Shown here: piece after piece, positions 34,447-41,550 of the stretch
How positions within the stretch are numbered: position 1 is the first letter of the stretch
Layout of the letters: every line of letters starts with the position of its first letter
Made by a program: the position numbers and the translations under genes
Assembly (NCBI GenBank): GCA_963738025.1
Contig: CAVTWA010000006.1
Location: forward strand, 186,001-250,000
Reading direction: 5' to 3'
Source of the DNA: 20CM-2-55-15 sp963738025
Lineage (GTDB): Bacteria > Acidobacteriota > Terriglobia > 20CM-2-55-15
Length of the DNA stretch: 64,000 nucleotides
The notes under the pieces: generated by a model
Databases searched by the model: none
Seen by the model: only the letters and a program-made list of their open reading frames with translations
Told to the model about the DNA's origin: nothing

Positions 34447-36110
34447 CAGGCATTGGCCAGGGCGTGATCCTCCGGCTCGGAAATCGCGCCATGCTCCACG
34501 TTTCCGATCTGCACGGTCCCGTCGAGCGGAAGTACAAAAATCTTTCCGTCGCCGATTTGCCCCGTCCAGTTTGCATCGATGATCGCGTCTACAAGCGCTT
34601 GAACCTGGCTTGCCGGAACAATCCACGAAGCCATCCGCTTCGGCAGATAACGAATGCCTGTCCCCGATGTTGCGCCGCGGCGCGCGAGGAAATGCAATCC
34701 TCTCTGCCGTCCACGTCCGAGAACGCGGTGCTGCGTAAACGTCTCGATGCCGAGCTCCGCGACTTTCCACTTCGTTTTGATCCAGCTTTCCGGCCGGATA
34801 ATGGCAATCACTTCTTTTAACGGTCCGTCGGCGGGAGACTCCGGCAATGGCTCACCAGCCTCCGCAATCTCCGGCCTGGCAGTTGAAGGAAACAAGAGCT
34901 CCTGCGGATTCTCCGCGATCGCTTCCCCTTTGTGGAAGGCCCGCAGGAGCGTGTTCGCGATCCGCGTGTCACCCAGCAGAATCGCGCCTGTCACACGGCT
35001 TTCGCGAACGATCAGCTTTTTATAGATACCGCGCTGTGGATCGCTGTAGGTAACGACGCCGTCTTTTTCGTCCGACAGTTCCTTGCAGCCTAAAACCGTG
35101 AGATCGACGCCCATCACTTTCAGCGTGGTGGAAGTGCTCGATCCGCTGTAAACGGCTCGAGGATCGGCGCCGCTCAGCCGCATTGCCAGTACCTTTGCCT
35201 GTTCGCGGCAGGGCGCAACGAGGCCGTAAATCTGTCCGCGGTGTTGTGCGCATTCGCCGATTGCGGAGACCGACTTGTCGTTAACGCACGCGAGATCGTC
35301 GCCGACGACAATCGCGCGGTCCACAGTCAAGCCGGCATCTCTCGCAATTTCGCTGTTCGGACGGACGCCGGCGCTGATCACAAACATCTCGCAGGATTCA
35401 ACGTGACCATCGTCCAGCGTGACGCTTTCCACCGAATGGGAGCCGTTCACTCGGACCACAGATTTGCCGAGATGAAAACGGATGCCGAGTTTCTCGAGAG
35501 TCGCCCGAAGGATTGCTCCGGCTGAAGCATCCAGCTGCACAGCCATTAGATGAGGCGCCAGTTCGACAACATGGACCTCCAGACCGCGATTCAACAGGCC
35601 CCGCGCTGCTTCAAGCCCAAGCAGCCCGCCGCCGAGAACAACCGCTTTGCGCGTTTTGACAGCGTGGTCGATGATTCGCAGCGAATCGTCGAGCGTCCGA
35701 AACAGGAACACGCCGTTTTTGAACCCTCCGTTGTCGTCCTTGATGCGATCAACCGGAGGGACAAAGGGCCTGGACCCTGTAGCGAATACAAGATGGTCAT
35801 AAGGCTCGTCGATACCGACTGTGGCACAAACAACCTTCGTCGTGCGATCAACCTTGCGCACACGGACGCCGGCGCGGAGTGAAATACCGTTCCGCTCATA
35901 CCATTCTGATGGTTTGAGGAAAATGTCTTTGGGCTCGTTGACTCCAGCGACAACATTCGACAGAAGGATCCGATTATAATTGCCGTATGGGTCGTCACCC
36001 AGGACGACAATATCAAACCGATCGCGGCCGCCGCGGGCGACGAGGTCTTCGACAAACCGCGCGCCGGCCATTCCATTACCGATAACAATCAGCCGTTCTT
36101 TTTTGTTCAT
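34446..36110 (-). CDS. NirB-like FAD/NAD(P)H oxidoreductase fused to a P-II domain
   Basis: A 554-residue fusion. Residues 1 to about 400 match the flavin half of assimilatory nitrite reductase NirB: LIVIGNGMAGARFVEDL (FAD), GDDPYGNYNRILLSNVVAG, LVFATGSRPFVPPV, VVLGGGLLGLEAARGL (NAD(P)H) and HVVELAPHLM. From about 432 to the end is a P-II domain: VIAIIRPESWIKTKWKVAEL, RVLGRGRQRGLHFL, RYLPKRM and WTGQIGDGKIFVLPLDGTV, the P-II signature. The BFD 2Fe-2S and siroheme parts of NirB are absent; siroheme is on the next gene. It probably feeds electrons to the NirA-Rieske protein under direct P-II control. It starts eight bases after the porin stop, without a ribosome binding site. Confidence 0.85.
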   Translation of the reverse strand: MNKKERLIVIGNGMAGARFVEDLVARGGRDRFDIVVLGDDPYGNYNRILLSNVVAGVNEPKDIFLKPSEWYERNGISLRAGVRVRKVDRTTKVVCATVGIDEPYDHLVFATGSRPFVPPVDRIKDDNGGFKNGVFLFRTLDDSLRIIDHAVKTRKAVVLGGGLLGLEAARGLLNRGLEVHVVELAPHLMAVQLDASAGAILRATLEKLGIRFHLGKSVVRVNGSHSVESVTLDDGHVESCEMFVISAGVRPNSEIARDAGLTVDRAIVVGDDLACVNDKSVSAIGECAQHRGQIYGLVAPCREQAKVLAMRLSGADPRAVYSGSSTSTTLKVMGVDLTVLGCKELSDEKDGVVTYSDPQRGIYKKLIVRESRVTGAILLGDTRIANTLLRAFHKGEAIAENPQELLFPSTARPEIAEAGEPLPESPADGPLKEVIAIIRPESWIKTKWKVAELGIETFTQHRVLGRGRQRGLHFLARRGATSGTGIRYLPKRMASWIVPASQVQALVDAIIDANWTGQIGDGKIFVLPLDGTVQIGNVEHGAISEPEDHALANA

Positions 36111-36118
36111 AGTGAGAG

Positions 36119-37627
36119 TTAAAAGCGATACAGCGCTTCAACGTATCCGAACCGGCCGATCTTTCCCGCCGGATAGATCTGCTGCATTGCCGCCAGACCT
36201 TGCGTGTAACCGAAGTAACCGGTGAACGTTGCTTTAGGGTTCGGCCTGTATTCCACGCTGGTGTCGACCAAGTTGCCCAGCGACCGGCGGCCGGATGTGG
36301 CACGGCCGCTGTAACCAAACGTCCATGGCTGGTAGACGCCGCCGCCGCTGTACCAGAAGTCGTTCACATTGGCGAGCCGGAGAGAATGGAACTCGCTCGA
36401 GGTGGTGATTCTGGGATGCGGCCGCAGTATCAAAGCACCGAAGATATCTTCGCTGTTCATCATGTTGTAGAACGGGAAACGGGCGTATGGTCTCGGCGTC
36501 GGCAGCAATTGGAAGAACGTGCCGTGAGTATCGCCGGTTGTACTGTCGCTGCCGGAACCCCAGGTATAGCCGCCGCGAATCCAGGGCTTCAAAGCCGCCA
36601 GCTTCGGCTGGAAGCCGGCTTCGGCATCTATGGCGCCCGCACGTTGTTTCTGGAGACCCCAGCGGCCGGTCTGGCCGGCGCCCCAGATCATCAGGTTGAT
36701 GGTTCCAGCGCCGGTATCGATGGCATGAAGGCTATGGCCGCCGAACGTATTGATCACGATGTTTTCGGTGTCCGCCTTACGAACGGCCATGGGCCGGTTG
36801 TCTGTTTTGAGGATGTGCCGCCAGTCGTCGTACTCGATCGCAAACACACGCGTGTCGGCGGCATGATGTCCGCTTCCCCACTCGTGGGTGTAGGCTGCGT
36901 AGCCGAAACCCACTCGATTCCACCCCCAGCCGTCGACCTGAAAGACTCCCCGAGTCGGCACGGCAGCGATGACGGTCACATTGTTGGATGCCGACGGGGA
37001 ATACGAGTAGTGGACTCCATCGAAGCTGCGGCCGACATCGGAAAATCCGAAGTCTCCAAGCAGGCGTTGCGTTACGCGCTCACGCTTGAGTGCGGCAAGA
37101 GTCGCATTCTTCGGCGCCACTTCGCTGCCATCGAGGAAAGTGAAGCGTCCGAGTTGCAATGTATTTCCCTTGTCACCCGCAAGATTGAACTTCGCGTACA
37201 ACTGCCTTGGAAAGATCATGGCAACGTTCCGATGCCCGTCGTTGGCGCTGAAGTAGTTCGATCCGAAGCCAAGCGCCCCCTGGTTTGCACCGGTACCTGT
37301 CGCTCCCGCGGGAAGACCGAACATGAACGGTACGGCGAATTCGGCATTCAATTCCGTTCCGTGCGGCGCTGCGGCGAAACTGATGCGAAGGATGTTTCCG
37401 GAGTACTGATAATCATTATTGCCGGAGGTGGGTTTGAACCAATCCCACCCGTAACCCCGCAAACGCACACTGCCGCTCACCGTCCAGTCGCCCAATTTCA
37501 ATGACTGCGGCGCCGCGGCCTGGGCCGGCTGAGGCGCAGCGACCGGTTGTGGCGGCACAAGCGAAGCGGTCTGGGCGCTGGCCGAGGCCGCCAGAAATAT
37601 CGAGAAGAAAACCGATAGCAGTCGCAT
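36119..37627 (-). CDS. alginate-export/OprB-like outer-membrane porin
   Basis: A 502-residue outer-membrane protein with a signal peptide (MRLLSVFFSIFLAASASAQ) and a Pro/Ala/Gln linker. The barrel part (GDWTVSGSVRLRGYGWDWF, LYAKFNLAGDKGNTLQLGRF, SDVGRSFDGVHYSYSP, IRGGYTWGSGSDSTTGDTHG) has amphipathic strands and ends in YVEALYRF, with the C-terminal Phe used for BAM insertion. It matches the alginate_exp barrel domain. In this operon it may admit nitrite or nitrate across the outer membrane (inference). GGGAGACTAGATTT precedes the ATG at 37627, four bases after the NirC stop. Confidence 0.75.
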   Translation of the reverse strand: MRLLSVFFSIFLAASASAQTASLVPPQPVAAPQPAQAAAPQSLKLGDWTVSGSVRLRGYGWDWFKPTSGNNDYQYSGNILRISFAAAPHGTELNAEFAVPFMFGLPAGATGTGANQGALGFGSNYFSANDGHRNVAMIFPRQLYAKFNLAGDKGNTLQLGRFTFLDGSEVAPKNATLAALKRERVTQRLLGDFGFSDVGRSFDGVHYSYSPSASNNVTVIAAVPTRGVFQVDGWGWNRVGFGYAAYTHEWGSGHHAADTRVFAIEYDDWRHILKTDNRPMAVRKADTENIVINTFGGHSLHAIDTGAGTINLMIWGAGQTGRWGLQKQRAGAIDAEAGFQPKLAALKPWIRGGYTWGSGSDSTTGDTHGTFFQLLPTPRPYARFPFYNMMNSEDIFGALILRPHPRITTSSEFHSLRLANVNDFWYSGGGVYQPWTFGYSGRATSGRRSLGNLVDTSVEYRPNPKATFTGYFGYTQGLAAMQQIYPAGKIGRFGYVEALYRF

Positions 37628-37631
37628 AAAT

Positions 37632-38477
37632 CTAGTCTCCCGCTGCCACGGCTTCGGCCGCCGGCGCCTGTGAAGTCTGGTTTGTGTACGCTGGTTTTCG
37701 CCCGTAGGTGTACCAGAGCGCAATGCCGGTGAATAATGCGCCGGCCAGAATGTTGCCGAGAGTGACCGGAATCTGGTTCCACCACCACCATTGCTTCATG
37801 GAGACAGGAGCGCCGAGGAGCATGCCGGCAGGAATCACAAACATATTCACGATCGAGTGCTCATAGCCGTGGGCAAAGAAAATCGTGATTGGCAGCCACA
37901 TCGCCACAATCTTGCCGATGGTCGATCGCGAAGAGAACGCCAGCATTGCTCCGACCGTGACCATCCAGTTGCAAAGCATCGCCTTCACGAATGCCGTTCC
38001 CCAGCCGCTCATTCCCAGTGCCGCGTAGGCAACCGTTTTCTTCTGAGCCGTCTGGCGGACCAGATCCGCCACGGCTCCGCCGTTACTGGTGCCGAAATTC
38101 GTGAGTGCCAGATAGAACAGACCTGCGTAAAGCAGGCTGCCAAGCAGGTTGCCGATCAGAACCCAAATCCAGTTGCGCAACAATGCGCCACCCGAAATGC
38201 GCTGATCGATCCATGCTGCAGAGAGAAGAGCGAAGTTTCCGGTTGCCAGCTCGAGGCCGAGCAACACGAGTATGACGAAACCGACCGGAAAGATGATCGC
38301 GCCGACGAGGGCAGGCAGTCCTTGTGAGAGGGCGACGAAGACCAGCGAAGTCGCATAACCGAGAAAAACGCCGGAGAGGGCGCCCCGGATGAGAAGGTCG
38401 CTGATGGAAAGATTCGATTTTTTTACGGCCGCCGTAAGTGCGTCCGATACGACATCCGCCGGAATGACGTAGTCCAT
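37632..38477 (-). CDS. nirC: formate/nitrite transporter (NirC/FocA family)
   Basis: A 281-residue FNT-family channel. The N-terminus SNLSISDLLIRGALSGVFLG, LELATGNFALLSAAWI and NWIWVLIGNLLGSLLYAGLF, GWGTAFVKAMLCNWMVTVGA and AHGYEHSIVNMFVIPAGMLL are family hallmarks, the last carrying the pore histidine region (FEHS-like). Six membrane helices are expected; the protein forms a pentameric nitrite or formate pore. It leads the operon with nitrite reductase genes, so nitrite is the likely substrate. The ATG at 38477 follows AAAGGAGTCAC. A promoter at 38689-38717 leaves a leader of about 205 nt. Confidence 0.9.
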   Translation of the reverse strand: MDYVIPADVVSDALTAAVKKSNLSISDLLIRGALSGVFLGYATSLVFVALSQGLPALVGAIIFPVGFVILVLLGLELATGNFALLSAAWIDQRISGGALLRNWIWVLIGNLLGSLLYAGLFYLALTNFGTSNGGAVADLVRQTAQKKTVAYAALGMSGWGTAFVKAMLCNWMVTVGAMLAFSSRSTIGKIVAMWLPITIFFAHGYEHSIVNMFVIPAGMLLGAPVSMKQWWWWNQIPVTLGNILAGALFTGIALWYTYGRKPAYTNQTSQAPAAEAVAAGD

Positions 38478-38688
38478 GTGACTCCTTTCAATTGTCGAAA
38501 CTTCAGATGTAGAAATCGCTCGGCATTGAGCTAGAGCCCACACGGGGGACGGAATTAGCGATGATGGGGAATCGAGAGCTTCAGGACGGACAGAGTCGCA
38601 GCAAGCCCGCTACAACAGTGCCCAGCTCCCTTTCGGCTGAGGACGGAGTCGGTCGCGACGTGCGCTGCTTCGCGCAAATCGTAAGATT

Positions 38689-38717
38689 TTTATAGGAGAG
38701 CGCGAACGAAAATGCAA
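38689..38717 (-). promoter_or_regulatory. sigma70-type promoter of the nitrite operon
   Basis: TTGCAT (38712-38717) and TATAAA (38689-38694) with an exact 17-bp spacer, three bases after the uroporphyrinogen-III synthase stop codon. Transcription would begin near 38682, giving a leader of about 205 nt before the channel gene. The leader contains GC-rich inverted segments, so attenuation is possible; I could not identify a known riboswitch. Confidence 0.6.
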
Positions 38718-38720
38718 CAC

Positions 38721-39557
38721 CTATTCGTTGTGGGCGCCGCGTTTTGCAGACACAAGGTCGAAAGCTCGTTCGGAAAACTCGCGGATGCAGGTGGCGAGCT
38801 TCGGATGTCTGGGTTCAAAATCCGGCCTTATGCCCTCTCGAATGAGCGTGTCGGTCATCACCGGTCCGATCGAAACAACAACGATGTCTTCTTGAAGCGA
38901 GAACAGCATGGCGTCACGCGCAACTGCACGCTCTGCAAGGCGCAGAAGGTTGGTGAATTGCACCGAGGACAGAAAGATCACGGCGTGGCACCAGCGATCG
39001 CATATCCGGCGAACCGCCTCCTCGAGAGGCAGAAGATCCTCGGGAAAATCCCAGCGGTAAATTGTTATCGGCGTGACGATCAAGCCGCGCTGCCGCAATG
39101 CATGGACCAGTTCGAGGTTCGGGACTCCATATTCCTGAACGGCAACGCTGCTGCATTTCAAAGCCGCCGTCGCATCCAGCACTTCACGCCAGGTGTAGGA
39201 TTCAGGAACGCTGACCGAAACCCGGACTCCTGATTCGCTCAGTGCGGCAACCGGCTTCGGGCCACGCGCAACGATCTGTATTTTTTTCAAAGCCTGCAGA
39301 AACGGCTCGACGGGTCCGCTGGCGGCCAGCACACTGAGCAGATACTGCGTTCCTGCACCAGTTGTGAAGATAACCATGTCGTAACGACCCGCGATCACGT
39401 CTTTCGCGAACTGGATTGCCTGGGGGTTGGCATCCAGGGGACGCTCGCGCACCGAAGGCGCATTGAAGCAGTCACCGCCCTGCTCCACGATCAGGTTTTG
39501 CACCAGATCCGGGCGCCTGCTTTCGAGAGTTAGAACACGAAGCCCATTCAATCTCAT
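38721..39557 (-). CDS. hemD: uroporphyrinogen-III synthase
   Basis: A 278-residue HemD-fold protein: LNGLRVLTLESRRPDLVQNL at the start, then YDMVIFTTGAGTQYLLSVL, VARGPKPVAALSESGVRV, VAVQEYGVPNLELVHALRQR and HAVIFLSSVQFTNLLRLAER, ending with VSIGPVMTDTLIREGIRP. These are the conserved sites of uroporphyrinogen-III synthase, which closes hydroxymethylbilane to uro'gen III, precursor of haem and siroheme. Its position ahead of a siroheme nitrite reductase operon suggests it serves siroheme supply. GAGACGCGT precedes the ATG at 39557. A separate promoter follows its stop. Confidence 0.85.
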   Translation of the reverse strand: MRLNGLRVLTLESRRPDLVQNLIVEQGGDCFNAPSVRERPLDANPQAIQFAKDVIAGRYDMVIFTTGAGTQYLLSVLAASGPVEPFLQALKKIQIVARGPKPVAALSESGVRVSVSVPESYTWREVLDATAALKCSSVAVQEYGVPNLELVHALRQRGLIVTPITIYRWDFPEDLLPLEEAVRRICDRWCHAVIFLSSVQFTNLLRLAERAVARDAMLFSLQEDIVVVSIGPVMTDTLIREGIRPDFEPRHPKLATCIREFSERAFDLVSAKRGAHNE

Positions 39558-39688
39558 ACGCGTCTCGGGCTCCGAATCATACACCTCCTGCGCAAACGCC
39601 GCGGCGAGAGAGCATTTGCGTGTTGGCCGCTGCGCTTCGTCGAGGCAATTCAACGGCGCCGTTACACCGCATTAGAGTTGGTTCTATG

Positions 39689-39738
39689 TAAAAAAAGCCG
39701 CGGTAGGGCGAAAGAGTCTTACGCCGCTACCGCGGCTT
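39689..39738 (-). terminator. intrinsic terminator (minus strand)
   Basis: On the minus strand AAGCCGCGGTAGCGGCG pairs with CGCCCTACCGCGGCTT around an 11-nt loop and is followed by a run of T. It lies upstream of the uroporphyrinogen-III synthase gene and would shield it from leftward read-through. Confidence 0.7.
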
Positions 39739-39753
39739 ACGGCTGGCTGGGAA

Positions 39754-40035
39754 TTGAAACCCACGGCCTTCGTCCGCGGCCTCGCGTACCTGCCGTTGAA
39801 TCGGGCAGCAGATGCAGCCGCGGAATTCAGCCGGCTGCTTGCACATCCCGGCTTGGCGGCGGGAGATCCGGTTGACGCGGCAGCCCGGCGGCAGTTGGCG
39901 CTGGCGCTGACATTGGCAGGAGAAAAGACAAAGGCCACGTCCGCCTACGAGCAGTTTCTTACACATTGGAAGGATGCCGACCCTGCCATCCCGATACTCA
40001 AGCAAGCCAAAGCAGAGTACGCCCGTCTCCAGTAA
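39754..40035 (+). pseudogene. C-terminal TPR fragment of a Ser/Thr kinase-type protein
   Basis: The 93-codon frame reads AFVRGLAYLPLNRAADAAAE, then FSRLLAHPGLAAGDPVDAAA, KTKATSAYEQFLTHWKDADP and IPILKQAKAEYARLQ. This is the well-known ending of large acidobacterial Ser/Thr kinase-TPR proteins (..YQDFLTLWKDADPDIPILKQAKAEYAKLQ pattern). Kinase and earlier TPR parts are missing and the frame starts abruptly at a hairpin, so I call it a truncated relic. Confidence 0.65.
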
Positions 40036-40174
40036 GAAGAAGACTGCCTTTGAACCTTACCGCGGGTTGCCTTTTTATCCCGGTACTTTGACGGTGGTTG
40101 TGTTTCCAGGAGAGAAAAAATCGCGTGTATTGGTAGTCGTTAGTTGTCTGATTGCTCAGGCGGCCTGGAGCTTT

Positions 40175-40204
40175 TTGAGGCAAAGTCCAGCAACGGCGTA
40201 TAAT
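40175..40204 (+). promoter_or_regulatory. promoter of the metallo-beta-lactamase-fold gene
   Basis: TATAAT at 40199-40204, with TTGAGG at 40175-40180 as a -35 and an 18-bp spacer. The leader would be short (about 14 nt) and include GGGAG. Confidence 0.5.
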
Positions 40205-40224
40205 CCGCGCCCAGGGAGTCTGAA

Positions 40225-41337
40225 ATGATGCGTGCAGCTATTGTGTTGGTGTTGTGTCTGGCGGTGGGAGCCATAGGCCTGCGGGCCGAAGCCGCAACGG
40301 GAACGCTGAACATCTATTACATCGACACGGAAGGTGGCCAGTCGACGCTCTTCGTCGGGCCAACGGGCGAGTCGCTGCTGGTCGATACCGGCAACGCCGG
40401 CGACCGCGATCTCGGCCGGATCATCGAAACGCTGAAGAGCGCCGGCGTCAAGCAAATCGATCATATGTGGACGACGCACTACCACGGCGATCACGTCGGG
40501 GCGTTGCTCGCTCTCGCCAAACAGTTTCCGATAATGCATTTCTACGATCACGGCAAGCCTCATCCGAACGACCGCATCGTTTCCGCCACGTTCCTTTCGT
40601 CCTATGAGGAGTTGAGTCAGGGAAAACGCACTATCGTTAAGCCTGGCGACAAGGTCAAGATCACTGGCCTCGAAATCACGGCTGTCGCCTCGGCGAATCA
40701 GTTCATCCGATCGAATCTAACGGGCGGCGGCCGCCAGAACACGGCATGTACCGGTGTGGCGAAGAAAGATGAAAGCGCGTACACGGATACCGATAATGGC
40801 GAGTCGGCCGGGTTTGTGATGAATTACGGCCGGTTTCGGACGGTCGATCTTGGTGACCTGACGTGGAACGGTGAACTGGACCTGATGTGCCCGACGAACC
40901 GTATCGGCACGGCGGACTTGTATCTAACGTCCCACCACGGACTCGAAAAATCCAATTCGCCGGCCCTCGTGCATGCCTTGCAGCCGCGAGTTGCGGTGAT
41001 GAACAACGGCACGCGCAAAGGCGGTGAGCCAGGTGTCTTCCGCGTTCTTCACGAGTCGCCGGGCCTCGAGGATCTCTGGCAGTTGCACTGGTCTTACAAC
41101 GTAGGACTGGAGAACTCCGCGGCGACCTTTATCGCCAACGTGGATGACAACGCGACCGTCGCCAACATTCTGTCGGGGCAGGCGCAGGCACAGCAGCAAG
41201 CGGCGCCGCGCGGGGGCGGCGGTGCTGCGGCGCACTCGCCCGCATACTTGATCAAGGTATCCGCTCAGCAGGACGGCACATTCACTGTCACCAACACCCG
41301 CACAGGCTTCAGCAAAACGTACCGGTCTCGCCCATAA
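40225..41337 (+). CDS. exported metallo-beta-lactamase-fold hydrolase
   Basis: A 370-residue exported protein (signal MMRAAIVLVLCLAVGAIGLR). The mature part has LNIYYIDTEGGQSTLFVGP and SLLVDTGNAGDRDLG, then TTHYHGDHVGALLAL: the HxHxDH zinc motif at residues 85-90. LTSHHGLEKSNSPALVHALQ supplies the late histidine. The ComEC/Rec2-like arrangement (IDV..G.....D.G) suggests a ComEC-type metallohydrolase domain acting in the periplasm or outside; its substrate is unknown. A Gly/Ala/Gln-rich linker precedes a short C-terminal domain (SAQQDGTFTVTNTRTGFSKT). GGGAGTCTGAA is the ribosome binding site. Confidence 0.8.
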   Translation: MMRAAIVLVLCLAVGAIGLRAEAATGTLNIYYIDTEGGQSTLFVGPTGESLLVDTGNAGDRDLGRIIETLKSAGVKQIDHMWTTHYHGDHVGALLALAKQFPIMHFYDHGKPHPNDRIVSATFLSSYEELSQGKRTIVKPGDKVKITGLEITAVASANQFIRSNLTGGGRQNTACTGVAKKDESAYTDTDNGESAGFVMNYGRFRTVDLGDLTWNGELDLMCPTNRIGTADLYLTSHHGLEKSNSPALVHALQPRVAVMNNGTRKGGEPGVFRVLHESPGLEDLWQLHWSYNVGLENSAATFIANVDDNATVANILSGQAQAQQQAAPRGGGGAAAHSPAYLIKVSAQQDGTFTVTNTRTGFSKTYRSRP

Positions 41338-41372
41338 ACAACTGGGACGGGAATGTGAGCGAGGGCTGGGGC

Positions 41373-41457
41373 GGTCTGTTCAAAGACGAACAGTACCGAT
41401 TTAATAAGGAGCGCTTCGCGAGCGTTTATAAGGTCGCTTCGCAGCTTTGAACAGACC
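41373..41457. repeat. GTTCAAAG hairpin element, copy 2
   Basis: Terminal 13-bp inverted repeats GGTCTGTTCAAAG and CTTTGAACAGACC enclose GAACAGTACCGATTTAATAAGG, a GCGCTTCGCGAGCG hairpin and TATAAGGTCGCTTCGC, in the same order as 16869-16945. It lies between convergent genes. Confidence 0.8.
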
Positions 41458-41550
41458 ACCCCGCCGCTGCGCGGCTCCCCTCCTTACCAGGAGGGGCTCA
41501 CCTGTTTTAATTTGGACAGTTCGCTGCGTCACCTTACGTTAATGTTCTAG

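Noticed and set aside
36200..37504. 434-codon plus-strand frame opposite the porin gene
   Set aside because: The minus-strand product has a signal peptide, barrel strands and a C-terminal Phe; the plus-strand one has none.
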